DNA of 64,000 nt from positions 1-64,000 of the forward strand of contig JAEUOZ010000052.1 of the NCBI GenBank assembly GCA_016790225.1. The letters run 5' to 3'. The position numbers and the translations under genes were made by a program. Below are positions 19,197-29,800 of the stretch, piece by piece; position 1 is the stretch's first letter, and every line of letters begins with the position of its first letter. Source of the DNA: Rubrivivax sp. GTDB lineage: Bacteria; Pseudomonadota; Gammaproteobacteria; Burkholderiales; Burkholderiaceae. The notes under the pieces were generated by a model. It made no database searches and had not been told where the DNA came from. It saw nothing but the letters and a program-made list of their open reading frames with translations.

Positions 19197-20758
19197 CAGG
19201 GCTCCGGGCGCAGTCGGGGTTCGTCGATGCCCGCGGCGCGGTTCAACAGCATCAGGGTCACCGGGCCGGCCACGCCATCCAGCGCCAGGCCCTGGCTGAC
19301 CTGGAACGCAAACACGCGCTGGCGCAGCGCGTCGTCGCGCGGCAGCTTGCGCGACGGGCCCTGCAGCGCGGTCAGCTGCTGCAGCACCCAGTCGGCCACC
19401 TCGCCCTGCACGCGGCCACCGGCCGCGGCCCAGCCCGGGGGTGGGCGCCACAGCGTGGTGAAGCCGTGGCCCCAGGCCGCATCCAGGTCGGCCAGCGGCA
19501 CGGTCTGCTCGCCGCCGGCGCCCTGCACCCGTGCCTGCGTGGTGCCCAGCGCCAGCAGCAGCACGGCGCCGCGGCCGCGCAGCGTCAGCAGCGCAGGGCG
19601 GCCCAGGTGCTTCAGCAGCGCGGGTTCGGCGTCGCCGCGGTGGCAGGCCAGGTCCTGCGCCGCGGCCGCGGTGCACAGGTCGACCCCGTCGGCCAGCGGC
19701 AGCGACCACAGGGCGGCCAGCGCGCCGGCGGCGGCCCGCTCATCGTCGAGCGCCTGCAGGGCCGTGGCGGCCGATGCCGATGACGCCGTCACGGCCGCTG
19801 CCGGGGCCAGCGCCGCAAGCGCCGGCAGCGTCGGGGCCGCGGGTCGCAGCAGCAGCACGCCGGCCACCGCGGCCACGCCCAGCCCCAGACCCAGCCCCAC
19901 GCCGGCGGCAGCCCAGCGGCGACGTGGCGACCGTGCCGTGTCGCCCGCACCAAACACCTCGGCCGCCGCCTGCTTCAGCAGGGTTGGCGTCACGCGCCGC
20001 ACGCCCTGGCCGTAGGCACCCAGCAGCGCACGCTGGCACAGCAGGTTGATGCGCCGCGGCACGCCGCGGCTGAGCCGGTGCACCACCTGCAGCGCACGGG
20101 CGTCGAACGGCGATGCACCCGCCAGCCCGGCCACGGCCAGCCGGTGCTGCACATACAGCGCGGTGTCGGCTGCACCCAGCGGGCCCAGGTGCACGCGCGC
20201 GATCACGCGCTGCGACAGCTGTTCCAGTTCAGGCTGCGCCAGCTTGTCGCGCAGTTCGGGCTGGCCGATCAGCATGATCTGCAGCAGCTTGCGGTCGCTG
20301 GTCTCCAGGTTGGTCAGCAGCCGCAGCAGTTCCAGCAGCCGGGCCGACAGCGCCTGTGCCTCGTCCACCACCAGCAGGCACTGCAGGCCACGGGCGTGGC
20401 AGTCCAGCAGGAACTGGTTCAGCGCGTCGACATAGGGCTTCAGCGTGGCCGGTGGCGGGTCGGGCAGCGCAATGCCAAATTCCTGGCACACCGTCTGCAG
20501 CAGTTCGGGCGGCGTCTGCTCCGGGTTGACGACGTAGGCCACACGATGGTCGTGCGGCATCTGCTCCAGGAAGGCGCGGCACACCGTGGTCTTGCCGGTG
20601 CCGATGTCGCCGGTCAGCAGCACGAAGCCGCCGCCGCCCTGCAGCCCGTACAGCAGGTGCGCCAGCGCCTCGCGGTGCATCGCGCTCAGGTGAAGGAAGC
20701 GCGGGTCGGGCGCGATCGAGAAGGCTTCCTGGCGCAGGCCGAAGTGCGGCGCGTACAT
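19196..20758 (-). CDS. gspA: Type II secretion ATPase GspA/ExeA
   Basis: 520 residues. An N-terminal AAA ATPase domain (Walker A TGDIGTGKTT, residues 49-58; Walker B LLVVDEAQAL, about 128-137) is followed by a membrane helix (about 282-304) and a periplasmic part. The periplasmic part ends in a peptidoglycan-binding domain (VFAFQVSQGLALDGVAGPVTLMLLN). It couples ATP hydrolysis to placing the type II secretin. The ATG at 20758 (MYAPHFGLRQEAFSIAPDP) matches the family; an ATG 9 nt upstream is also possible. It is transcribed away from tal. Confidence 0.9.
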   Translation of the reverse strand: MYAPHFGLRQEAFSIAPDPRFLHLSAMHREALAHLLYGLQGGGGFVLLTGDIGTGKTTVCRAFLEQMPHDHRVAYVVNPEQTPPELLQTVCQEFGIALPDPPPATLKPYVDALNQFLLDCHARGLQCLLVVDEAQALSARLLELLRLLTNLETSDRKLLQIMLIGQPELRDKLAQPELEQLSQRVIARVHLGPLGAADTALYVQHRLAVAGLAGASPFDARALQVVHRLSRGVPRRINLLCQRALLGAYGQGVRRVTPTLLKQAAAEVFGAGDTARSPRRRWAAAGVGLGLGLGVAAVAGVLLLRPAAPTLPALAALAPAAAVTASSASAATALQALDDERAAAGALAALWSLPLADGVDLCTAAAAQDLACHRGDAEPALLKHLGRPALLTLRGRGAVLLLALGTTQARVQGAGGEQTVPLADLDAAWGHGFTTLWRPPPGWAAAGGRVQGEVADWVLQQLTALQGPSRKLPRDDALRQRVFAFQVSQGLALDGVAGPVTLMLLNRAAGIDEPRLRPEP

Positions 20759-20846
20759 GGCCTGCATCGTAGCCGCCGTACCCGTGCCGAAACCCGGGGC
20801 CCTGCGCCTCGGGTTCTAATGCGGCCTGTCCCGCAGAACACGCCCC

Positions 20847-21800
20847 ATGAACCAGCTCGACCAGCTCAAGCAGCACACCACCGTGGTGGCCGACACCGGC
20901 AACTTCCACCAGCTGGCGGCCTTTGCGCCGCGCGACGCCACCACCAACCCGTCGCTCATCCTCAAGGCCGTGCAGCAGCCCGACTACGCGCCGCTGCTGG
21001 CCGACACCGTGGCGGCACACCGCGCCGCACCGCTGGACAGCATCGTCGATCAGGTGCTGGTGCGCTTCGGGCGCGAGATCCTGAAGGTCGTGCCCGGGCG
21101 CGTGTCGACCGAGGTCGACGCCCGGCTGTCGTTCGACACCGCGGCCACGGTGGCGCGCGCCCAACGTCTGATGCAACTGTATGCGGCCGCCGGCATCGGC
21201 CCCGAGCGTGTGCTGATCAAGATCGCCGCCACCTGGGAAGGCATCCGCGCCGCCGAGCAGCTGGAACGGCAGGGCATCCGCTGCAACCTGACGCTGCTGT
21301 TCGCGTTTGCACAGGCCGTGGCCTGCGGCGACGCCGGCGTGCAGCTGATCAGCCCCTTCGTGGGCCGCATCTACGACTGGCACAAGAAGGCCGCCGGCGG
21401 CGCCTGGGACGAAGCCGCGCGTGCGGGCGCCAACGATCCCGGCGTGCAGTCGGTGCGTGCCATCTACCAGCACTACAAGCGCCACGGCATCACCACCGAG
21501 GTGATGGGCGCCAGCTTCCGCAACGTGGGCCAGATCGTGGCGCTGGCCGGCTGCGACCTGCTGACCATCAGCCCCGAGCTGCTGGCCTCGCTGCAGGGCA
21601 GCCAGGCGCCGCTCACGGCGGCTCTCGATGCGGCCGCGGCCGCGCGCATGGACCTGCCCGCCGTGCATTACGACGAGAAGGGCTTTCGCTGGGCGCTCAA
21701 CGACGACGCGATGGCCACCGAGAAGCTGGCCGAGGGCATCCGCGCGTTTGCTGCCGACGCGGTGAAGCTGGAACGGCTGATCGAGGACCTGCGCAAGTGA
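20847..21800 (+). CDS. tal: Transaldolase
   Basis: A 317-residue transaldolase of the non-oxidative pentose phosphate pathway, which transfers dihydroxyacetone from sedoheptulose 7-phosphate to glyceraldehyde 3-phosphate. The Schiff-base lysine is K125 in [12 protein letters not shown]. Also visible are D16 in VVADTGNF, the DATTNPS motif (30-36) and [27 protein letters not shown] split over residues 151-177. Length equals the E. coli TalB class. The stop overlaps the GTG of pgi by 4 nt, so the two are an operon. Confidence 0.95.
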   Translation: MNQLDQLKQHTTVVADTGNFHQLAAFAPRDATTNPSLILKAVQQPDYAPLLADTVAAHRAAPLDSIVDQVLVRFGREILKVVPGRVSTEVDARLSFDTAATVARAQRLMQLYAAAGIGPERVLIKIAATWEGIRAAEQLERQGIRCNLTLLFAFAQAVACGDAGVQLISPFVGRIYDWHKKAAGGAWDEAARAGANDPGVQSVRAIYQHYKRHGITTEVMGASFRNVGQIVALAGCDLLTISPELLASLQGSQAPLTAALDAAAAARMDLPAVHYDEKGFRWALNDDAMATEKLAEGIRAFAADAVKLERLIEDLRK

Positions 21801-23476
21801 AGCCCACCGCGGCACCGGCACAGGGGCCGGTGCCGCTCCCGGCCGGACAGTGGCCGCGCTGCGACCGCACGCGTGCCTGGGCCGCGCTGCAGGGCCACTT
21901 CGAAGCGCATGGCCGCGACCTCGACCTGCGCGAGGCCTTCGCGCGCGATCCGCAGCGCTTTGCCACGCTCAGCTTCGAGGCGCCCGAGGTCTTTGCCGAT
22001 CTCTCGAAGAACCGCGTCGACCTGGCGACACTGCGCTTTCTCGGCGACCTGGCCGACGAATGCGGCCTGGCGGCGCGGCGCGACGCGATGCTGCGCGGCG
22101 AGGTCGCCAACGCCACCGAAGGCCGCGCCGTGCTGCACACCGCGTTGCGCGCGCCGCGTTCCCCTTCAGGCACGGGTGCTCCTTTCGAGGCCGAAGTGCA
22201 CGCCGTGCTCGACGCGATGCTCGCTTTCGCCGACCAGACGCGGGGGCGCGCCGAAGCCGGCGAACTCACCGACATCGTGCACATCGGCATCGGCGGCAGC
22301 GACCTCGGCCCGGCGATGGCGGTGCGCGCCCTCGAGGCCTTTCGCCACCCGCGGCTGCGCTTTCACTTCGTCAGCAATGTCGATGGCCACGACATCGCCC
22401 CGGTGCTGGCCGGCCTCACGGCCGCACGCACGCTGGTGATCGTCGCGAGCAAGACCTTCACGACGCAGGAGACGATGGCCAACGCGGCCGTGGCCCGCGC
22501 GTGGTTCGTGCAGCATGCGCCGGCCGGCACCGAGGTCGCGCGGCACTTCGTCGGCGTGACCACGAACCTGCCCGCGGCCGCCGAGTTCGGCATCACGCGC
22601 ACCTTCGGCTTCTGGGACTGGGTGGGCGGGCGCTGCTCGCTGTGGAGCGCGGTCGGGCTGCCGATCGCCATCGCCATCGGCAGCGTGCGCTTCCGCCAAT
22701 TCCTCGATGGCGCGCACGCGATGGACGAGCACTTCGCGCGCACGCCGCTGGCGCGCAACATGCCGGTGCTGCTGGGCCTGCTGGATGTCTGGTACCGCAA
22801 CTTCCACGGCTTCACCAGCCGCTCGGTGGCGCCCTACCACCAGGGCTTGGCGCGGCTGCCCGCCTACCTGCAGCAGCTGGAGATGGAAAGCAACGGCAAG
22901 CGCGTGGACCTCGCGGGCCAGACGCTGCCCTTTGCCACCAGCCCCGTCGTCTGGGGCGAGCCCGGCACCAACGGCCAGCACGCGTTCTTCCAGATGCTGC
23001 ACCAGGGGACGGATGTCGTGCCGGTGGAGTTCATCGCAGTCAAGCACGCCGCACACGGCCACGCCGACCTGCACGCCAAGCTGCTGGCCAACTGCCTGGC
23101 GCAGGCGCAGGCGCTGATGCTCGGCAAGACCACCGACGAGGCTGCCGTCGACCACCCGCCCACCGCCGCGCCCGGCTTCGACCGCGCCGCACTGGCGCGG
23201 CACCGCACCTTCCCCGGCAACCGGCCGAGCACCATGCTCGTGCTGGATGCGCTCACGCCGCGCTCGCTGGGCGCGCTGATCGCGCTGTACGAACACCGCG
23301 TGTTCGTGAGCGGGGCGCTGTGGGGCATCAACAGTTTTGACCAATGGGGCGTGGAGCTCGGCAAGGCGCTGGCCGGCGAACTGCTGCCGCGGCTGGAGCC
23401 TGGGTCGGCACGCCATGGCGACGCGGCCGGCCTGGACAGCTCCACCGCGGGCCTGCTGCGGCGGCTGACTTCCTGA
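21797..23476 (+). CDS. pgi: Glucose-6-phosphate isomerase
   Basis: 559 residues, close to the usual 550. It interconverts glucose 6-phosphate and fructose 6-phosphate. Signatures are [44 protein letters not shown], the catalytic Glu in MESNGKRVD, the His in [16 protein letters not shown] and the Lys in [15 protein letters not shown]. The start is GTG at 21797 inside the tal stop (GTGA). With tal here and zwf/hexR 11 kb away, much of the upper sugar-phosphate network is in this window. No HexR palindrome was seen upstream of tal. Confidence 0.95.
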   Translation: MKPTAAPAQGPVPLPAGQWPRCDRTRAWAALQGHFEAHGRDLDLREAFARDPQRFATLSFEAPEVFADLSKNRVDLATLRFLGDLADECGLAARRDAMLRGEVANATEGRAVLHTALRAPRSPSGTGAPFEAEVHAVLDAMLAFADQTRGRAEAGELTDIVHIGIGGSDLGPAMAVRALEAFRHPRLRFHFVSNVDGHDIAPVLAGLTAARTLVIVASKTFTTQETMANAAVARAWFVQHAPAGTEVARHFVGVTTNLPAAAEFGITRTFGFWDWVGGRCSLWSAVGLPIAIAIGSVRFRQFLDGAHAMDEHFARTPLARNMPVLLGLLDVWYRNFHGFTSRSVAPYHQGLARLPAYLQQLEMESNGKRVDLAGQTLPFATSPVVWGEPGTNGQHAFFQMLHQGTDVVPVEFIAVKHAAHGHADLHAKLLANCLAQAQALMLGKTTDEAAVDHPPTAAPGFDRAALARHRTFPGNRPSTMLVLDALTPRSLGALIALYEHRVFVSGALWGINSFDQWGVELGKALAGELLPRLEPGSARHGDAAGLDSSTAGLLRRLTS

Positions 23477-23556
23477 CCTGCCGGCACCCGCCCGCCCACT
23501 CACCCGCTCGACGCCATCCCCTGAGCGCGCGTCCCTGCGCGCCCCGCCGCTGCACG

Positions 23557-24192
23557 ATGCAAACCAGCCCGCGCAAGAAGATCGTGTTCGATTTCGCCGG
23601 CGTGCTCTTCCGCTGGCACCCCGAGACGATGCTCATGCGCGAGGTGCCGCACCTGGCGCCGGACGCGGCCCGTGCACAACGGCTGAAGGCCGAGATCTTC
23701 CAGGCCTGGGGCGGCGACTGGGGCGAGTTCGACCGCGGCACGGTCGAGGTACCGGCGCTGATCGAACGCATCTGCCGCCGCACCGGCCTCGCACCGGCGG
23801 ACGTGCGGCGCGTCGTCGAGCGCATCCCGCTCGAACTGCAGCCGATGGCCGAGACGGTGCAGTGGCTGCAGCGGCTGCGCGGCGAAGGGCGCCCGCTGTA
23901 CTTCCTCTCGAACATGCCCGAGCCCTATGCCGCGCACCTGGAACGCGAGCACACGTTTGTCACCTGGTTCGCCGATGGCGTGTTCTCGGCGCGCGTGCAC
24001 CATATCAAGCCCGAGCGCGGCATCTTCGAGCTGGCGGCCGCGCGCTTCGGCGCCGAGCCGGCCGAGCTGGTGTTTCTCGACGACCACCTGCCCAACGTCG
24101 AGGCAGCCCGCGCGCTGGGGTGGAACGCCGTGCACTTCACCGATGCCGCGGCGGCCGAGGGGGCGCTCGCGGCGCGTGGCTGGTTGGCGTGA
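23557..24192 (+). CDS. HAD-superfamily hydrolase (YihX-like)
   Basis: 211 residues of HAD subfamily IA. Motif I is VFDFAGVLFRW (nucleophile D12), motif II is YFLSNMPEP, motif III uses the lysine in HIKPERGIFELAAARFG and motif IV is VFLDDHLPNVEAARALGW. The residue two after the nucleophile is Ala, where many phosphatases have Asp, so the phosphatase mechanism may be altered. YihX homologues, which remove phosphate from glucose 1-phosphate, have a related FDLGNV motif. It lies 80 bp after pgi on the same strand, which fits a sugar-phosphate role. Confidence 0.82.
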   Translation: MQTSPRKKIVFDFAGVLFRWHPETMLMREVPHLAPDAARAQRLKAEIFQAWGGDWGEFDRGTVEVPALIERICRRTGLAPADVRRVVERIPLELQPMAETVQWLQRLRGEGRPLYFLSNMPEPYAAHLEREHTFVTWFADGVFSARVHHIKPERGIFELAAARFGAEPAELVFLDDHLPNVEAARALGWNAVHFTDAAAAEGALAARGWLA

Positions 24193-24230
24193 GAGGTGCG
24201 CCGTCGCAGGCGGCAAGGGGAGTGCGTCCG

Positions 24231-26234
24231 ATGCGAACATTGCAACGTGTCTTGCTGCTGGCAGGCGCCGCGTGGCTGGTCGCCGCCTGCGGTGGCAACG
24301 GCGGCGGTGATGAGGCGGCACCGGCGCCTGCGCCCCCTTCACCGAGCCCGTGCGATACACCGGGCACGACCTACGCGCGCTTCACCAAGGCCGCCGTCTT
24401 GTCTGCTGGGGTGGGCGGCGGCGCGGCCATCGCCGGCTGCACCGGCGCCATCGCATCACCCCAGTGGACGCAGACCGGCGGTCCGGCCGTCGAGCTGCTC
24501 TCGGCCAAGTCGCAGACGCTGCATTTCGAGGCGCTCACGGGCGGCCGCTACAGCTTTCGCGCCGACTTTCGCGACACCACCGGCGCGGCGCGCAGTGAAG
24601 ACTTCGTCATCGACTTCGCACCCTTGGGCCTGGGCACGCGCCTGGCGCTGCGCGCAAACCACTCGGTGCGCATGGGCGGCAACGTCTCGGTGCGTGCGTG
24701 GCCCACGTTGGCGGGGGGCGACAGCGTGGCCACCATCACCTGGGCCCAGCTCGAGGGCCCGGCGGTCACGCTCGACACCCGCGACCCGAACGTGGCCCTG
24801 TTCGTCGCGCCGCAGGTCGCCCGCGACACGCCCATCCGCCTGCGCGCCACGCTCACCACCGCCGCCGGCCACAGCGCCAGCGACGAGGTGCTGGTGCTGG
24901 TGGAACGCCACGCGCAGGCCGCGGCCAACGACAGCGGCGCACTGTGGGCAGGCGACCACGTCTCGCGGGTGCATGCCTACCGGCCCAACGGCCCGCACGC
25001 CGCGGTGCTGGCCGCCTGCGTGTACGACAGCGCCCAGCGCGACAACAACCTGTGCCGGCTTTCGCAGTTGCCGTTTCTCGCCCAGGAGGTGGGCACCGGC
25101 GTGCCCACCGTCGAGCAGGTCATGAACCGCGTCGTCGTCTCGCACGACTGGGCCGGGCGCAACTTCGAGGCATTCCTGAACACGCACGACGTGCAGGGCG
25201 ACTTCCGCCGCATGCTCAAGAGCGTGGCGGCCATCGTCATCGGCACCCACGTGCGGCCGTCGTTCTACTACGCGGGCACCGGCGCCATCTACCTCGATGC
25301 CGACAACTTCTGGCTCACGCCCGAGGAACGCGACACCGTCAACGAGGCGCCAGACTTCCGCAGCAGCTTCGGCCAGACTTTGCAGTACACGACGCTGTGG
25401 CGCTACGTGCAGGGCACCCAGAGCATCTTCCGCTTCTACGACCCGCGCCAGCGCGTGACCCGCGGCAACGTGGCGTTGCTGGAAGAAGCCGGCTGGCTGA
25501 TGTTCCACGAGCTCGGGCACGCGCTCGATTTTCTTCCGCCTTCGGTGTACGGCACGCTGCAAGACGCGAACACGGCGTGGGGCAGCATCGCGCCACGGGC
25601 CAACGGCGGCCAGCTCGCATCGCACACCGTGCCGTCGCTGTACCCGCTCACTTCCAGCGTCATGAGCGGCCTGGGCCAGGTGCGCTTCTTCGGCGCCGCC
25701 GCCAGCGCCACGCAGAACGCCTATTCGCCGCAACAGGTGGCCGCGTTCTTCGCCGCCGACCTGGCCACCGATGACTACGCGTACGCCACGCCGTTCGAAG
25801 ACGTGGCGATGACGCTGGAGGAGTTCCTGATGGCGCGGCGCCTGAACTACCGGCGCGACTTCGCGGTGGCCGCCCGGCCCGGGCCCGGCGCCACGGGCTC
25901 GACCATCACGGTGGCCTGGGGCCAGCGCGGGCGCATCGGCGAGCCGGCGTTGCGCCCGCGGCTGCGCGCCATCGTGCAGCAGCTCGCACCGTGGATCGAC
26001 CCGGCCGAAGTGGACCAGCTGGCCGCGCCGATCGCCATGCGCGCGGGCGACTCGTGGACCGGCAACCTCAGCCTGCCCGCGCCGCTGCCCGGCCCGCGCC
26101 TGCACAAGACCGAGCCGACACTGGAAGACCTGTGGCAACTGGAACGCGCCGAACGCCGGCGGCACCGGCTGCAGCCGTGGAGCAAGCCGCTGCCTCGGCA
26201 GGCCACGGGCACGCCGGCCGCGGCAGTGCGCTGA
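24231..26234 (+). CDS. Large lipoprotein with PKD-like region and HELGH zinc-peptidase motif
   Basis: 667 residues. The signal peptide ends in a lipobox (VAAC, lipidated Cys near residue 20) followed by a Gly/Pro/Ala linker. Residues about 45-225 contain two beta-rich PKD-like stretches (WTQTGGPAVELLS...YSFRADFRD and ITWAQLEGPAVTLDT). The C-terminal half carries HELGH at 426-430 within WLMFHELGHALDFLPP, a HExxH zinc site. The extended motif fits no family I can name. A GGGG-rich ribosome site (around 24217-24222) precedes the ATG. Most likely a surface metallopeptidase; substrate unknown. Confidence 0.7.
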   Translation: MRTLQRVLLLAGAAWLVAACGGNGGGDEAAPAPAPPSPSPCDTPGTTYARFTKAAVLSAGVGGGAAIAGCTGAIASPQWTQTGGPAVELLSAKSQTLHFEALTGGRYSFRADFRDTTGAARSEDFVIDFAPLGLGTRLALRANHSVRMGGNVSVRAWPTLAGGDSVATITWAQLEGPAVTLDTRDPNVALFVAPQVARDTPIRLRATLTTAAGHSASDEVLVLVERHAQAAANDSGALWAGDHVSRVHAYRPNGPHAAVLAACVYDSAQRDNNLCRLSQLPFLAQEVGTGVPTVEQVMNRVVVSHDWAGRNFEAFLNTHDVQGDFRRMLKSVAAIVIGTHVRPSFYYAGTGAIYLDADNFWLTPEERDTVNEAPDFRSSFGQTLQYTTLWRYVQGTQSIFRFYDPRQRVTRGNVALLEEAGWLMFHELGHALDFLPPSVYGTLQDANTAWGSIAPRANGGQLASHTVPSLYPLTSSVMSGLGQVRFFGAAASATQNAYSPQQVAAFFAADLATDDYAYATPFEDVAMTLEEFLMARRLNYRRDFAVAARPGPGATGSTITVAWGQRGRIGEPALRPRLRAIVQQLAPWIDPAEVDQLAAPIAMRAGDSWTGNLSLPAPLPGPRLHKTEPTLEDLWQLERAERRRHRLQPWSKPLPRQATGTPAAAVR

Positions 26235-26359
26235 AAGCGCTGGCCCGGGTTGAGTGACGGCGCGGCCGATGGCCCGACGCGCCGCCGACCCATTCGCACG
26301 CTGCTAGGCTTCACGCAACGTTCGGCCCCCTCGCCGATCGTTGCCGCCCTCGCACCACC

Positions 26360-26758
26360 ATGCATCTCACCATCTGGATCTTCACCGCCCTCTTGTTCGG
26401 CCTGTGGACGCTGCTGGCCTACGGCACGGCCGCGCTGGTGGGCCTGGCAGGTGGTCTGTCGGGGGGCATGCCTTCGGAGTGGTACGGGCTGATCGCCCAG
26501 ATTCCGGGCGCGCCGTGGCTGGACCTGTGGCTGCCCGGTTGGCGCGAGGCGCTGGTGTGGTCGGCACAGGTGCTGGGTGCCGTGCTGGGCTGGCTGGGCG
26601 GCGCCGCGCCGGTCATCGTGTGGGTGGTGTGGGGCCTAGGCACCGGCGTGCTGGTGCTGTGCGCGGCGCTGCTGTCGGGCTTGGTGGCACTGGTGCGGCG
26701 CACGACACCTCGCCCGCCGCCGACACCACCCGCAGTGGCCACGCCGCCGTCGGCATGA
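26360..26758 (+). CDS. Small integral membrane protein
   Basis: 132 residues with hydrophobic segments near 5-32 (TALLFGLWTLLAYGTAALVG) and 62-108 (LVWSAQVLGAVLGWLGG, VIVWVVWGLGTGVLVL), and a Pro-rich cytoplasmic tail (RPPPTPPAVATPP). It resembles short uncharacterised membrane proteins of Burkholderiales. No motif gives a function. It is 125 bp downstream of the HELGH lipoprotein on the same strand and converges with the nSTAND gene. Confidence 0.65.
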   Translation: MHLTIWIFTALLFGLWTLLAYGTAALVGLAGGLSGGMPSEWYGLIAQIPGAPWLDLWLPGWREALVWSAQVLGAVLGWLGGAAPVIVWVVWGLGTGVLVLCAALLSGLVALVRRTTPRPPPTPPAVATPPSA

Positions 26759-26879
26759 GTCGCCTGTGCACAGGCCGGCGGGGTCTCTTCTCGGCGGTCG
26801 CGCTGCCTGCCGCACCAACTTCGCCGCCATGCGCAGGCCCCGTGGCCCGACCCCGTGCAACTCGCGCTGCCGGCCTCCG

Positions 26880-29800
26880 CTACCTGCACGCCGGCACCGG
26901 CGGCGGCAGCGCGTCACAGGTCGCCCGATAGGGTTCGTCGCGCATGAAGCGCCGCCACTCCTGGCAGCTCAGGTTGCGGCCGGAGATGGCGCAGGCGCCG
27001 CGCACAAGGCTGGATGGGTCCCATTGGTGAAGTGACACCGTATCGTCGGCGTGCCTGAGCGCCACCTGGCGGCCGCGCGCGCTGACGGCCACCGCCTTCA
27101 AGTCGGCCTCCCCGCCGCCGCGAACCTGCGCATCGGCACCGACCGCACCGAGCCATCGGCGCGCACTCACGTCCCAGAAGTCCTTCGCTCCGTCCAGCGC
27201 GCCGGCGGCGACGATGCTGGTCCCTTCGACAAATGCCAGGCTCCCCGCCGGCGCCGCGTTCTCGCGCGGCGGCACGAGCGTTACGTACAGCGCGCCACTG
27301 CGCGCGTCGTGCATCGCGATGACGCCTTTTTTCCGCCCGACCAGCAGCCAGCGGCCATCGGTGCTGAACACGGCCGAATCGGCAAGGGTCTCGGGCTGTG
27401 TGGAGTCGACGCCGATGCGCCAGCTTTCGTGCAGGCGTGACAGCGAATACGTGCGCACGCTGCCGTCGGCATGGACCGCAGCGATCACCGGCTCGCGCGG
27501 ATGGAAGGCAAGCCGATCCGCGTCGTGGTCTGGCAGTTCGATGCGCTCGCGCAAACCACCAGTGCGCAAGTCGGCGATCACGATGGCGCGCTTCACCGCG
27601 ATGGCCAGTCGCCGCCCATCGGCGTCGAAGGCGAAGTGACGGATGCCGCTTTCGCTGGCGAGGTCGATATCGACCTGCGGCCGCGGCGGTTGCCGTAGCT
27701 CGAAGATGCGCACGCGCCGGGCCTTGTCGTCGCTGTCGTAGGTCGCCATCAGCTGTCCACCCAGACCGAACTCGATGCGCGAGAAGCGCAATTCCAATGC
27801 CTGGGCCGGAGCACCCGCTACGTTCCAAAGGGCCAAGCCGCCGACGCCGTTGGCGGGTGCGGCACCCAAGTGCGAACCGTCGGCGCTGAACTCGATCTCG
27901 CCGGCGCGAAATGGCTGCTGCCCGCGCGTCAGTGCGTTGACCCCGCTCAGCCGCACCCACTGCAAGAGCCGGCCGCGGCCCACGACCGCAAGCGAACCGC
28001 CATCGGCAGCGAAGTGCAAGGCGGCCGGGGGCTCCGGCAGCTTGAAGCGCGTGCGAAACCGCGGCTCGGCAAGCCGCTGCAGCTCGAGCTGCCCACCGCT
28101 CACGCCATAGGCGAGCCAGCGTCCGTCGGCGCTCGCGCCCACCACGTCGGGCAGCAGTTCCTGCGGCCAGGTGCGTGCAGTGTCGTCGTCGACCGGCCAC
28201 AGTTCGACGCCCTCGGCGAAGGTCGCCACCACGTAGCGCCCAGCGGCGACGAAGACGGGGTTGCCGATCATTTGCCTCGGCTGCGTGCCCGCCAACACGC
28301 GCAGCGTGCGAAGGCTGGTACCGGTGCGCGCGTCGATGGTGCGAAAGCGAGGCTCACCGCCTTCGGCGCTGTCCCTCACCAGTGCCTTCGTGCAGTCGGC
28401 GCTGAACGCCAGCGCCGGGCGCGGCAGCGCGACGGTGGTGACCTTGCCGTCGGCCAGGCGCACCGCGTGCGTTTCCGTCTGTGTGCCGACGATGAGCTGC
28501 CCGGGAGCCGCCTCGAACGACAGGCAGCCGAAGCCCGCCAGCCGCGGCAGCGCGATGCGGCGCGGTGCCGCCTCGGCCACGCCGTCGAGCACGGCATGCA
28601 GCTTGACTTCGGGCCAAGCCTGATTTGCTTCGGCCAAGCGAGTGCCGTCGGCCGACAGCGCCAGGTAGCGGCCACCGCCAGACCCGCCCACCGGCTGCGT
28701 GAGCAGGGGCTGGCCGGGCAGGAGCCGCGCCAGCATCGGCGTGCCGTCCACCTCCAGCAGCGCAACCCGGGCATCGGCGGAGACACGCAGGTTCATCTGC
28801 TGCACCTGCAAGCCGTACTGTTTTGGCGGCAGTGCCCAGCGACCGACGACCTCGCCGCTGCGCGCGTCGACCAGCGCCAGCTGCCCTCCCTGCGTACCGA
28901 CGAGCACACGCGTGCCGTCACCAATTGCCGCCGAGGCCAGCAGCGGGGTGTCGAAGTCGACGACGCGCCGCAGCCGGTGCGCCGCCACCAAGCGAGCCAG
29001 CAATTCCACCTGCCCGTCCAGGCGTTGCGGGTAGCGGCGCACCGCTTCCGCGCCGAGCAGCAGCGACAGCTGCGGCGCATCTGCCGGCGCGGTGCGCGCT
29101 GCGACGATCAAGTCCGTGGCGAGCGCATCGCGCTCGACGCGGTTTGCGCGCAGCGTCTGCTTCCCCGCCGCCTGGCTGGCCGCATCGGCCGCCTGGCTGG
29201 CGGCAGCGGCCGCTGCCAGTGCCTGCGCGGCACGCTTGCCGGCCGCCAACGCCTCGGCGATGGCGCGCTCCAGCAGGGCTGTGGCTTCGTCGGCCTGCTG
29301 CCGCTGCTCGCTGGCGCGGCTCTCCGCTGCCTGGGCGGCATGGTCGCGTTCGATGGCCCAGCGGCCGGCCAGCACCGCGCCGGCGAGCAGCAGCGCCGCC
29401 AGCACGCCGCCGGCCCACACCACGCGCTCGCGCCGTCGCGCGCGCTGCTGGCGGCGGGCCGCATCGCGCTCGAGGCGCAATGCCGCTGCCTCGGCTTCGC
29501 GCGCCCGGCGCGCATCACGACTGTCCTTGACAATGCGTGTCAAGACATCGTGCGTCAGCTCCAGCCGGCGCACGCCGAAGCGCTCGTCGACGCGCAGCAA
29601 GCGGCCGCTGACCAGCCGCCACAGCGCATCGGCCGTGACGCCCGGCCGGGCCAGCGCGTCGTCGAAGGCGAAGCTGTCGCGGTAGCCGGCCGTGGTGATG
29701 AGCTCGTCCTCGACGAAGCGGCGCAGCGCCGGATCGGCGCCACGCATCGAGCGTTCGTAGAACGCCGACAGGATCTCCGTCTCGGCGCCGGCCAGCAGCG

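Noticed and set aside
20759..20846. HexR operator upstream of tal-pgi
   Set aside because: No TGTAA/TTACA pair in the gap between gspA and tal; only a GC-rich hairpin.
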